Counted from the stretch's first letter, positions 1-7,144 are shown. The stretch: DNA of 10,114 nt from Mycoplasmataceae bacterium (GCA_013214765.1 JABSQD010000012.1:1-10114); one strand, 5' to 3'. Notes: generated by a model from the sequence alone, not told the origin. Made by a program: numbers and translations.

Positions 1-60
1 AAGCGATCTAAGTGCTGAAAGGTCCACCCCCCGTTTTACCATGTAAAAAGGGGGGTGAAG
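1..60. other. GC-rich block of foreign composition at the window's left edge
   Basis: This block is 50% G+C (30 of 60 bases) and holds a run of six C and a run of six G, which nothing else in the window approaches. The change to ordinary AT-rich sequence is abrupt at about base 60. The rsmD reading frame passes straight through the block, but the residues encoded here do not look like an RsmD C-terminus. It could be a join made in assembly, the edge of a repeat or mobile element, or the end of a stable RNA gene arriving from the left. I cannot assign it. Confidence 0.5.
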
Positions 61-555
61 TTTTTTAATATTGAATTTTTGCATTGAACTAATTTCTGCT
101 TTATAAGGTTTTTCCAAAACAATAATTCCCTCATTCGAAATAATATTATTATTAAAAATATATTCTAAAGCTTCATTATAATATTTTATAGCAATAAATG
201 GAGGATCTAAAAAAATAATAGTAGGTTTAAATTTTATTTTTTTTAGCATCATTCTAAAATCTGATTTAAATACTATAAATTTATTTTTATCTAAATTAAA
301 AAAATCTATATTCATTTGTATTGCTTTTACTGATTCAAAATTATTATCTACTCAATAAACCATTTCTGCTCCAGCAGAAGCTGCTTCGAACCCAAGAGAA
401 CCTGTTCCTGCAAATAAATCAATCACTTTTGAATTTGAATTTATATTTATAGAATTAAAAATAATAGATTTAGCCAATGATTGTGTAGGTCTCATTTTTT
501 TATTATCTCCAATAACTAAATTTCTTCTTTTAAATTTTCCATAATTTATCTTCAT
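1..555 (-). CDS. rsmD: 16S rRNA (guanine-966 N2) methyltransferase RsmD, 3' end disrupted
   Basis: RsmD methylates G966 (E. coli numbering) of 16S rRNA on the assembled small subunit, using S-adenosylmethionine. The start at 555 gives MKINYGKFKRRNL, matching the usual RsmD opening, then MRPT at 21-24. DLFAGTG at 46-52 is the SAM-binding motif I, and DPPF at 117-120 is the catalytic N-methyltransferase motif. TGA at 352-354 must be read as Trp. About 165 residues look native; the frame then enters the GC-rich block (HPPFYMVKRGVDLS) and has no stop before the window edge, so the usual tail of roughly 10-20 residues seems replaced. No Shine-Dalgarno is seen; TATAAT lies six bases before the ATG. 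It follows rplQ after a 49-base gap holding a hairpin. Confidence 0.88.
25..66 (+). terminator. GC-rich hairpin followed by a T-run, terminator-like
   Basis: Bases 25-32 (CACCCCCC) are complementary to 50-57 (GGGGGGTG). After one G/A mismatch the stem continues with 34-39 (TTTTAC) against 43-48 (GTAAAA), leaving a three-base loop CAT at 40-42. GAAG and then six T (61-66) follow on the plus strand, the shape of an intrinsic terminator for a transcript entering from the left. The hairpin is clear in the sequence. Its role is inferred, because no plus-strand gene is visible upstream and the block itself may be artefactual. Confidence 0.45.
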
Positions 556-561
556 ATTTTT

Positions 562-567
562 ATTATA
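562..567 (-). promoter_or_regulatory. Possible -10 box of rsmD (leaderless arrangement)
   Basis: On the minus strand a perfect TATAAT is followed by AAAAAT and then the rsmD ATG, so transcription would begin at or within a base or two of the start codon. No convincing -35 hexamer is found at 16-18 bases upstream and there is no extended -10 TG, so read-through from rplQ remains possible. AT-rich DNA yields such boxes by chance. Confidence 0.35.
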
Positions 568-596
568 ATAAAAATACACTTATTAAGATGTATTTT
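566..596 (-). terminator. Hairpin between rplQ and rsmD, possible terminator or attenuator
   Basis: Bases 571-578 (AAAATACA) are complementary to 589-596 (TGTATTTT). CTT/AAG inside, with one bulged base, extends the stem to about 11 pairs around a three-base loop. On the minus strand the arm ends in TTTT and runs on into TATTAT, a modest U-tract. It sits just after the rplQ stop and may end or weaken the ribosomal operon transcript before rsmD. The stem is AT-rich and weak. Confidence 0.4.
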
Positions 597-604
597 AATA
601 AATA

Positions 605-979
605 TTATACAAATGCTATGATCGAAATTAGTGAAGCATCACCTTTTCTATGTCCATATTTTAATACTCTTGTATATCCGCCATTTCTATTTTTATATTT
701 AGGAGCAATGTCTGAAAATAATTTTTGAACAGCATCCTGAGATTTGGTAATATTTACATTTCTTAAAACTTTAGCAACTTCTCTTCTGGCTTGAATTGTA
801 TCTTTTTTAGCTCAAGTGATTAATTTATCCATTTTCTTTTGTAGTTCTTTAGCTTTAGCATGTGTAGTCACTAATTTTTCATGAATAACTAAATCAGTAA
901 GTTGATTTCTTTCTGTCCTAACTCTTCTGGCAGGACTATGAACATTAGATTGTCTTTGTTGTCTATTTCTTTTTGCCAT
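605..979 (-). CDS. rplQ: 50S ribosomal protein L17
   Basis: L17 is a large-subunit protein and typically the last gene of the alpha operon. The 124-residue product begins MAKRNRQQRQSNVHSPARR and ends with YTRVLKYGHRKGDASLISIIAFV, where the RVLKxGxRxGDAA-type signature of L17 is clear. The length is normal. TGA at 812-814 is read as Trp (LITWAKKD), so the gene looks broken under the standard code. The start at 979 lies nine bases after the rpoA stop, with AAGG upstream as a weak ribosome binding site. Co-transcription with rpoA is near certain. Confidence 0.95.
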
Positions 980-988
980 AATTTTGCC

Positions 989-1975
989 TTATTCTGTTTT
1001 GAATGATAAACCTAAATTTTGTATTGCTTCAACAATTTCAGAAACTGATTTATCACCTAAATTTTCAATTTGTTTAAGAGCTGAGAATGGTCTATTAATT
1101 AATTCTCCTACTGTTTTAATTTCTGCTTTTTCAAGACCATTTTCAGATCTTACTGATAAATTTAATTCTTCAATAGTCATTTCTAATTGTGTATCATCTT
1201 CTTTAAGAATTTTTTCTTCTTCAAACATATCATTAATTTTAGATAAATTTAATGTTGTTAATTCTTCAAAAGTAGCATAATGATTCTTTAGTATTGCTCC
1301 TGCCATTGCTACCACATCTGAAGGTTTCATATTTCCTTTTGTTTCAACATCAAGAACTAATCTTTCATAAACATATGATTCTCCTTGATTAACTTCTTCA
1401 ACTTTGAAATTAACTATAGACACTGGAGAAAAATTAGAATCCATTGGTATAATTGTTTTTGAACCATTTAATTTTTCAGTTATTAAAGATCTATTTTCTT
1501 CAAAAGTTTTAAATCCTTTTGAAAACATAATAAATAATTTTAAATCAATTGCCTTTGCTTTAGAAGTGTTGGCAAGAACTAAATCTTTATTAATAATTTC
1601 TATTCCAATAGGAAGTTCAAAATTTTTTGCTTCAACTACACCTTTATTAGATACTAATTTAATTTCTAATACTTCATCAGGTTCTATAATGTTTGTGTCA
1701 ACCTGAAACACTAATTCTTTTAAATTTAAAATTAATTCTGCAACATCTTCTTGAGCATCATTAATTGCTTGAAATTCATGTGTAGCACCCTTTAACTCTA
1801 ATGCAAATGGTGCCACTGAGGGAATTGATGAAAGAAGTGTTCTTCTCATTGCTATTCCTAATGTGTTTCCAAATCCTCTTTCAAGTTTTTGAATTGTAAA
1901 TGTTCTTTTATTATCATCATTAACATTCTTATTAGTGATGATTTCAGTAAATACTGGTTTTAAAAATCTTTCCAT
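989..1975 (-). CDS. rpoA: DNA-directed RNA polymerase subunit alpha
   Basis: The alpha subunit dimerises to nucleate RNA polymerase assembly and carries a C-terminal domain for promoter and regulator contacts. The 328-residue protein is full length. The N-terminal domain contains the hallmark ERGFGNTLGIAMRRTLLSSIP near residues 33-53 and the SVAPFALELKGATHEF segment. A flexible linker near 230-260 leads to the C-terminal domain, with ENLGDKSVSEIVEAI as its helix-hairpin-helix element. The ribosome binding site AGAAGGAGA lies inside the last codons of rpsK, eight bases separating the two genes, which suggests tight translational linkage. No UGA codons occur in it. Confidence 0.97.
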   Translation of the reverse strand: MERFLKPVFTEIITNKNVNDDNKRTFTIQKLERGFGNTLGIAMRRTLLSSIPSVAPFALELKGATHEFQAINDAQEDVAELILNLKELVFQVDTNIIEPDEVLEIKLVSNKGVVEAKNFELPIGIEIINKDLVLANTSKAKAIDLKLFIMFSKGFKTFEENRSLITEKLNGSKTIIPMDSNFSPVSIVNFKVEEVNQGESYVYERLVLDVETKGNMKPSDVVAMAGAILKNHYATFEELTTLNLSKINDMFEEEKILKEDDTQLEMTIEELNLSVRSENGLEKAEIKTVGELINRPFSALKQIENLGDKSVSEIVEAIQNLGLSFKTE

Positions 1976-1983
1976 ATAATATC

Positions 1984-2373
1984 CTATCTCCTTCTAAATT
2001 TTTTAGCTTTTCTAACCCCGTTATGAGGAAGCGGTGTAACATTTTTTATTTCAGCAATTTCAAATTCTAAAGCTTGAAATTGTCTTAATGCTGCATCTTT
2101 ACCAGGACCAAATCCTTTAATTCTAATTGCTAAAGTTTTTACACCATTTTCTTTAGCTGATTTAGCTACAATTTGCGCAACTAATTGCGCTGCATAAGGT
2201 GTTGATTTTTTAGCTCCTTTGAATCCGATCGCTCCTGATGATGACCAACAAATTGTATCCCCTAATAAATCTGTTACAGTAATAATTGTATTATTAAATG
2301 TTGAATGAATATGCGCTATTGCTGAAGGGACATTTTTTTTAGCTTTTTTTCTTCTTGATACTTGTCTTGCCAT
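1984..2373 (-). CDS. rpsK: 30S ribosomal protein S11
   Basis: S11 sits on the platform of the small subunit and contacts the mRNA near the E site. The 129-residue length is normal. AHIHSTFNNTIITVTD, the CWSSSGAIGFKGAKKSTPYAA block and the basic tail PLPHNGVRKAKKFRRR are characteristic. Its Trp is TGG. The start is preceded by AGAAGGAAA about a dozen bases upstream. The three terminal arginine codons plus the stop (AGA AGG AGA TAG) also form the Shine-Dalgarno sequence of rpoA. Confidence 0.97.
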   Translation of the reverse strand: MARQVSRRKKAKKNVPSAIAHIHSTFNNTIITVTDLLGDTICWSSSGAIGFKGAKKSTPYAAQLVAQIVAKSAKENGVKTLAIRIKGFGPGKDAALRQFQALEFEIAEIKNVTPLPHNGVRKAKKFRRR

Positions 2374-2394
2374 TTTTCTCTTATTTCCTTCTAC

Positions 2395-2760
2395 CTATTT
2401 TTTCTTATTGGCCACAGTTTTTTTAGGACCTTTTCTAGTTCTTGCATTTTGTTTTGTAGATTGTCCTCTTACTGGCATGCCTTTTCTATGTCTCATCCCT
2501 CTATAGGTTTTAATCTCCATCAATCTTTTAATGTTAAATTGAATTTCTCTTCTTAAATCTCCCTCAGTTGTATATTTAACAGCTATTTCTCTAATTTTAG
2601 TTAATTCTTCATCGGTTAAATCTTTAGTCTTTTTATCAATTGCTACTCCTGCTTCTCTACAAATATTTGTTGCAGTTGTTTTACCAATACCAAAAATATA
2701 TGTAAGCGAAAATTTAATTTGCTTATTATCCGGAATTTCTATATTTAATATTCTAGCCAT
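2395..2760 (-). CDS. rpsM: 30S ribosomal protein S13
   Basis: S13 lies in the head of the small subunit and contacts the P-site tRNA and the L5 bridge. The 121-residue product starts [22 protein letters not shown], has the helix-two-turn-helix [18 protein letters not shown] near residues 23-40, and the C-terminal signature [20 protein letters not shown], ending in a lysine-rich tail. Its start lies seven bases after the rpmJ stop, with AAGGCAAGG from the rpmJ 3' end serving as ribosome binding site. Confidence 0.97.
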   Translation of the reverse strand: MARILNIEIPDNKQIKFSLTYIFGIGKTTATNICREAGVAIDKKTKDLTDEELTKIREIAVKYTTEGDLRREIQFNIKRLMEIKTYRGMRHRKGMPVRGQSTKQNARTRKGPKKTVANKKK

Positions 2761-2767
2761 AATTTAT

Positions 2768-2881
2768 TTAACCTTGCCTTTGCTTATGTTTTGGATTTTT
2801 GCAAATGACTGTTACTCTCCCTTTTCTTTTAATAATTTGACACTGTTTACATATTTTTCTTACAGATGATCTTACTTTCAT
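2768..2881 (-). CDS. rpmJ: 50S ribosomal protein L36
   Basis: This 37-codon gene encodes [20 protein letters not shown] followed by [17 protein letters not shown], a standard L36. The zinc-ribbon ligands are kept: CxxC at residues 11 and 14, Cys27 and His32, so this is the C+ form of the protein. A strong AAGGAGAAA lies ten or so bases before the ATG. It is the first gene of the ribosomal operon here, preceded by a structured leader instead of the usual infA. Confidence 0.95.
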   Translation of the reverse strand: MKVRSSVRKICKQCQIIKRKGRVTVICKNPKHKQRQG

Positions 2882-3020
2882 AATTTAATTTCTCCTTAAT
2901 TATAATTTAATGTAAGTACTTTAAAAATAAACCTTCAGTAGGTTTCTGGTAAAGATTACAATTATAAAGCGCTTATGTTTTCATAAAAACCGATTTATAA
3001 TAATTTTACCAACTAAACTT
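2882..3020 (-). promoter_or_regulatory. Structured 5' leader of the rpmJ-rpsM-rpsK-rpoA-rplQ operon
   Basis: The predicted transcript starts near 3019-3021 and runs about 139 nt before the rpmJ ATG. Almost at once it enters a long imperfect hairpin: 3005-3011 pairs with 2947-2953 (7 bp), 3001-3004 with 2955-2958 (4 bp) and 2994-3000 with 2962-2968 (7 bp), topped by a hairpin 2982-2986/2973-2977 with a four-base loop. A second stem-loop (2940-2945 with 2929-2934, loop of five) follows. The Shine-Dalgarno at about 2888-2896 lies outside both. Ribosomal protein operons are often controlled by a product binding its own leader; that this one works that way is inference, and I do not recognise the fold. 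Confidence 0.5.
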
Positions 3021-3026
3021 TCGTTC

Positions 3027-3055
3027 ATTATATATTATATATAATTAATTGTTTA
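3027..3055 (-). promoter_or_regulatory. Promoter of the ribosomal protein operon
   Basis: On the minus strand, TAAACA (3050-3055, four of six matches to TTGACA) is followed after 17 bases by a perfect TATAAT (3027-3032). This places the transcription start near 3019-3021, just ahead of the leader hairpin. The coincidence of spacing, position and the beginning of the structure supports it, although AT-rich background makes any single box weak evidence. Confidence 0.55.
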
Positions 3056-3095
3056 AAATACTTCTAAATACAATTAACTATTTATAATTAAAAAA

Positions 3096-3809
3096 TTATC
3101 AAATTCATTCACCATAAAAGGGATGAGATGGAAATACTCCAGATCATGTCGCTTTTTTATTTTCTATATCAAAAATGAATAAAAACTCTCTTTCAACTTC
3201 ATCTTCTACACCTTCAATTGTTAATACGGCATTTATTTTAAGTATTTTTCTTGTTAAATCAACTATTACATATTTAGGAATAAAATAAGCAATAATATCT
3301 CCATCTTTATTTGAAATTTTTTTTCATTTTTTAATAGCTGGAATATTGGTTGAAACACTTAATAATTTTTTACTAAAAATATTTTTTCTAACTCACTTAA
3401 TAGTAATATTTTCTGTTTGCATAATATCTTTTTGTGATTTGACCATTCCAAAACCTCCACCTTTTCATTTAATTAAAGTCGGAGCCGAAATTATTGTTTC
3501 AACTTTATTAGTTCCTCAAAATTTGGAAAGTATTTTTTTTACTATTTGTTTTTTAATAATAGGTTCAATTGTATGTTGTAAAATTATTAGGCCTATAATT
3601 ATGACTGTTATAATTTCTAAAACGTGTCGAATTGTTATTGACTGATCAGTGACAATTCCAGCAATAGCCATAATTCCAAAAACAAAAGCTAAAATGTGTA
3701 AAATTAATCCTATTTTTTTTACAACAGAAGAAATCACCGATCCAATAATGGTAATTTCTTGTATTTTATTATTTTTTATTAATTCTTTATTTACTATATT
3801 TTTTAACAT
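3096..3809 (-). CDS. Unrecognised two-helix membrane protein
   Basis: This is a 237-residue protein I do not recognise. Seven in-frame TGA codons (at 3516, 3465, 3393, 3324, 3144, 3105 and 3099) are all read as Trp; without that it falls into fragments. The N-terminal 30 residues are polar to mildly hydrophobic. Two membrane spans follow, at about 32-53 (IGLILHILAFVFGIMAIAGI) and about 63-80 (LEIITVIIIGLIILQHTI). The remaining 150 residues form a soluble basic domain with a glycine cluster (WKGGGFGM), ending in the aromatic sequence FYGEWIW. The ATG lies ten bases after the rluB stop with no Shine-Dalgarno, so it is probably the last gene of the operon. Function unknown. Confidence 0.75.
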
Positions 3810-3819
3810 AATGTATTTT

Positions 3820-4548
3820 TTAAGAAAAATTCATTTTTAAACCCTTATACATTTCAGATTTAGAAAGTTTTTTACTTTTACCAGTTTCTATCCCATCAAT
3901 TTTATGAAAACCAATTTGAGTTCTTTTTAAATTGATAACTTTTCTATTGTGAGATTCAAACATTCTTCTAATTTGATTCTTTTTTCCTTCTATAAGAGTC
4001 ATTTTAACAAGAACCTTTCCATCTTCATTCGAAATTATTTTAAAATTTTTTACTATTTTAGTTATATATCCATCATCTAATGTTGTTCCTCTTTGTAAAC
4101 CTAATGAAATGTTTTTTGTTATATGTTTATCCACCCAAACTAAATAAGTTTTTTTAATATCATTTTTAGGAGAAGTAATTTTATTCGAAAGTTCTCCATC
4201 TGTTGTGATAATAATCAAACCGGTTGTATTAACATCTAATCTTCCTACCGTAAACAAATTTCTTTCTTTATAATTATTAATTAATGAAATTGTTTCTTTT
4301 CCAAATTTATCTTCTCTTTGACAGATAAATCCTTTTGGTTTATTTACCAAAAAATATTCATGTTTAAGATTAAGTTTTATTATTTTCCCATCAATTTCAA
4401 TTTTATCATTAACAGTTGCTTTTTCTCCTGGAGAGATTACCTTACCATTTATTTTAACTTTTCCTTCTTCAACAAACTTGTCAGCTTGCCTCCTTGAATA
4501 AGGGCCATAATTAGAAATTAATTTTTGAACTCTTTCTAAATTATTCAT
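3820..4548 (-). CDS. rluB: rRNA pseudouridine synthase of the RluB/RsuA family
   Basis: The enzyme isomerises a specific uridine in ribosomal RNA to pseudouridine; RluB acts on 23S rRNA U2605 (E. coli numbering). The 242-residue protein has an N-terminal S4 RNA-binding domain (residues 1 to about 55, with YSRRQADKFVEEGKVKING). The catalytic core follows, with NKPKG at 69-73 and GRLDVNTTGLIIITTDGEL at 102-120, where Asp105 is the catalytic residue. KNQIRRMFESHNRKVINLKR is the conserved C-terminal signature. It overlaps the end of scpB by eight bases (ATGAATAA), suggesting translational coupling. Placement after scpA-scpB is the arrangement common in Firmicutes and favours RluB over RsuA; the exact target uridine is inferred. 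Confidence 0.9.
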   Translation of the reverse strand: MNNLERVQKLISNYGPYSRRQADKFVEEGKVKINGKVISPGEKATVNDKIEIDGKIIKLNLKHEYFLVNKPKGFICQREDKFGKETISLINNYKERNLFTVGRLDVNTTGLIIITTDGELSNKITSPKNDIKKTYLVWVDKHITKNISLGLQRGTTLDDGYITKIVKNFKIISNEDGKVLVKMTLIEGKKNQIRRMFESHNRKVINLKRTQIGFHKIDGIETGKSKKLSKSEMYKGLKMNFS

Positions 4549-5137
4549 TTTTCTTTTCTTTTTTATTTACTTCTATTTTTTCTTCCTCATCAGAATCATA
4601 TAAAAATAAAGTTGTTTCTTGAGTTTTTTCTTTAAATTCTATTGAGGCTTTCGGAAGATCTTCTAATGAATCTAAATCAAATAATTCTAAAAATATTTCT
4701 GTAGTCACATATAATCTTGGTCTTCCGGGAAGATCAGATCTCTCATTAGATTCTATTAGTTCATATTCTAATAATTTTGAAATAGCATAATCTGCTGATA
4801 CTCCTCTAATTTGTTCAATATTTAATTTGGTTGTTGGTTGTTTATAAGCAATAACTGTCAAAGCTTCAAGAACAGACTTAGTTAAAGAAATATTAATTGT
4901 TTTGTCCATTGTTTTAGATAACTGTAATGAAATTTCTTTAGAAACTGTAAGTCTCACTTTATTTTGATTTTCTTTAATTTCCAAAGGTCATTTTATATTT
5001 TTTAATTCATCTTTTAAAGAATGTATTTTTTTTCTTACAGATGATTCAGATATCTTCAATAACAAAGATAATTCTTTTGTATTAGTTCCTTTTCTTCCTT
5101 TTAAAAAAAGTACTGAGTATAATAATTTATTTTCCAT
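4541..5137 (-). CDS. scpB: Segregation and condensation protein B
   Basis: ScpB is a dimeric winged-helix protein that binds ScpA in the SMC-ScpAB complex, which organises and segregates the chromosome. The 198-residue protein starts MENKLLYSVLFLKGRKG and includes SLTKSVLEALTVIAYKQPTT, the IRGVSADYAISKLLEYELI helix and GRPRLYVTTEIFLELFDL, all typical of ScpB. TGA near 4986-4988 is Trp; a start called downstream of it would lose the first 50 residues. The chosen ATG at 5135-5137 has a strong AAGGAG inside the end of scpA and overlaps that gene by 11 bases. The C-terminal tail is acidic, then lysine-rich. Confidence 0.93.
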
Positions 5138-5867
5138 TTGTTCTCCTTATTTCGATATCACTAAAATCTTTTTTTTGTATTAATATTAATTCTCCATTTT
5201 TAGACATTTCAAGTAAAACCAATAAAGCTAAAGCAATATAATAATATGTATTATTTCTTAATATATTTATAAATGTTGTATCACCTCTATTTAGAATTTC
5301 TACTAATTGAAATTTAATTTGTTCTGCAGATAATCTTTTTACTCTAAGTGTTGTTTGTTTATTATCCTTATTTTCTAAACTAATCATAATATTTAGCATA
5401 GATTTTTCTAAATCTTTTCTTCCTTTAGAAACTAAATTAGTTATTCTTTCTCCTTCATTTTCCACAAAAGGTATGAAATCATCTTCTAGTTTTTCAAATC
5501 TAGGAGAATTTTCATATACGTTTGAAAGTTTTTTAGAAAGTTTTTCAAGTTTTTCATAAGCAATTAATTTTTCCAATAAACTTTCTTTTTCTTCTTCATA
5601 TAAATCCTTTTCAATAAAAAATTCTGTTTTCATTAATGATTTTGATTTTATATCTATTAACTGAGCAGCCATCAAAAGATAATCGGATGTTTGATCAAGG
5701 TTAATAACTACTTGAGAATATACAAAATCTACATATTGATCAGAAATTTTTATCAATGAAATTTCTAATATATTCATTTTTTTACTTCTTATTAAGTGGA
5801 GGAGGAGGTCTAAGGGTCCTTCAAAATTATCTAATGTTAAATTTTGTTCTTTTCTTTTGTTTATCAT
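5127..5867 (-). CDS. scpA: Segregation and condensation protein A
   Basis: ScpA is the kleisin of bacterial condensin, bridging the SMC heads and binding ScpB in its middle region. The 246-residue length is normal. The N-terminal block NFEGPLDLLLHLIRSKKMNI, followed by QYVDFV and DYLLMAAQLIDIKSKSLM, is diagnostic of the SMC-contacting helices. The middle is charged and variable. The C-terminal winged helix (about 165-240) contains ALALLVLLEMSKNGELILIQ, then the terminal DIEIRR. AGGAGAGG stands just before the ATG inside the end of deoA; the genes overlap by seven bases. The 3' codons ATA AGG AGA also supply the scpB ribosome binding site. Confidence 0.95.
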   Translation of the reverse strand: MINKRKEQNLTLDNFEGPLDLLLHLIRSKKMNILEISLIKISDQYVDFVYSQVVINLDQTSDYLLMAAQLIDIKSKSLMKTEFFIEKDLYEEEKESLLEKLIAYEKLEKLSKKLSNVYENSPRFEKLEDDFIPFVENEGERITNLVSKGRKDLEKSMLNIMISLENKDNKQTTLRVKRLSAEQIKFQLVEILNRGDTTFINILRNNTYYYIALALLVLLEMSKNGELILIQKKDFSDIEIRRTNGK

Positions 5868-7144
5868 GATACCTCTCCTAAAATTACATTTAATTTCTTT
5901 GATTCTTTATTAAAAGAATAATTTTCTTTAATTGAATCAATGACTAATTTAGAAATTTTATTTGAAGAGAAAACTTCAAATAATGGTTCTCCTTTTTTTG
6001 CTTTCTCTCCTTGTTTAACTAAAAATTTAATTCCAGAATCAAAATCTAATGTTTCATTTTTTACTTTTCTATTTGCTTTTAATTCTGTTAAAGAATTTCC
6101 AAAATTTTTAACATTTTTAAAAGAAACAAATCCTGATTCATCTGAATTAAAGATAACATTAAATTTAGGTTCAAATTTAATTTCTTTATTAAAATTAATT
6201 ACTTTATGTTTTTTAAATCAAATCTTTTGTAAAGATAGTGCTTTTCCTGTCGAAATGACATTCTCATATATTTTTGATGATATATCCAATGGAACATTTT
6301 TTGATTTAGAATGTAATTCAGTAGCAATTTTTTTAATCAAAATTGAAAAATCAGATGATCAATTTCCTTTTAAAAATTCTATAGCTTCAACAACTTCATT
6401 TTTATTTCCTACGTTAATTCCTAAAGGTTGTTCCATCGATGAAAATAATACAAATAAATTTCTATCAAAATCATTAGAAATTAATTTCATTAATCTCGCA
6501 AGCTCTTTTCCATCTTCTATATTATTTATAAATGATCCTGAACCTATTTTCACATCAATTAAAATATTTTTTGCTCCTGAAGCAATTTTTTTAGAAATTA
6601 TAGAAGCTGCTATAAGAGGACTGGAATCTACAGTTGCTGTTACATCTCTTAAAGAATAAATCTTTCCATCAGCAGGAGTCAAATCAGAAGTTTGGCTAGT
6701 TATTGATATTCCTATTTCATCAACCATATCATTCATTTGTTTAATAGTTAATTTAGTTTCAAATCCATCAATAGATTCTAACTTATCAATTGTACCTCCA
6801 GTAAAACCTAGTCCTCTTCCTGAAATTTTAAATATTTTTAATCCCATAGATCCTAAAATTGGTAATAATGTAATTGAAGTTTTATCTCCAATTCCTCCTG
6901 TAGAATGCTTATCAACTAACTCATTATTTAATGGTAATTTTTTTCCTGAATTAATAAGAGCTCTAGCATAATGAATTAATTCTTGGTCTGATAAACCCTT
7001 TATTTTAATAGCCATCAATAAGGCAGAAGTTTGATAATCTTTTATTGATTTATTCATTACTCCTTTAATAAAAAAATTTATCTCTTCTAAAGAAAGAGGC
7101 AGTCCTTTGGATTTATTATCAATAATTTTAACAATACTTTCCAT
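5861..7144 (-). CDS. deoA: Pyrimidine-nucleoside (thymidine) phosphorylase
   Basis: The enzyme cleaves thymidine, uridine and deoxyuridine with phosphate to free base and (deoxy)ribose-1-phosphate, feeding pyrimidine salvage and sugar catabolism in the cytoplasm. The 427-residue length fits the family. KHSTGGIGD (79-87) is the phosphate-binding loop, SGRGLGFTGGTIDKLE (108-123) the family signature, LRDVTATVDSS (165-175) and DVKIGSGSF (197-205) further active-site segments. The C-terminal alpha/beta domain ends in a swivelling lipoyl-like part (GIKFLVKQGEKAKKGEPLF). Three TGA codons are Trp (6359, 6218 and the last codon, 5864). The start shares one base with the plsC stop (TAATG). Bispecific Pdp versus strict DeoA cannot be settled by eye. 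Confidence 0.93.

Noticed and set aside
1..24. Loose resemblance of GATCTAAGTGCTGAAAG to a conserved stretch near the 3' domain of 23S rRNA (GCTGAAAGCATCTAAG)
   Set aside because: The shared words are not in the same order and the following hairpin does not match that rRNA region from memory. A BLASTN against rRNA would decide; I do not call an rRNA gene.
984..1706. Plus-strand open frames antisense to rpoA, and a similar one opposite rpsM (2362-2556)
   Set aside because: They are shadows of strongly conserved genes, with no initiation signal and no recognisable product.
3056..3095. Possible terminator after the membrane protein gene
   Set aside because: Only a five-base AATTA/TAATT stem is visible, no better than expected in AT-rich DNA, so read-through into the ribosomal operon cannot be excluded.
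3346..3840. Two plus-strand open frames antisense to the membrane protein gene, rich in hydrophobic residues
   Set aside because: Hydrophobic shadows are expected opposite an AT-rich membrane gene. The minus frame is longer, continuous under code 4 and sits in an operon with matching orientation.
5940..6659. Plus-strand open frame of 239 codons
   Set aside because: It lies wholly antisense to deoA, whose signatures and full length are clear, and its product is a low-complexity reading of AT-rich sequence with no ribosome binding site.
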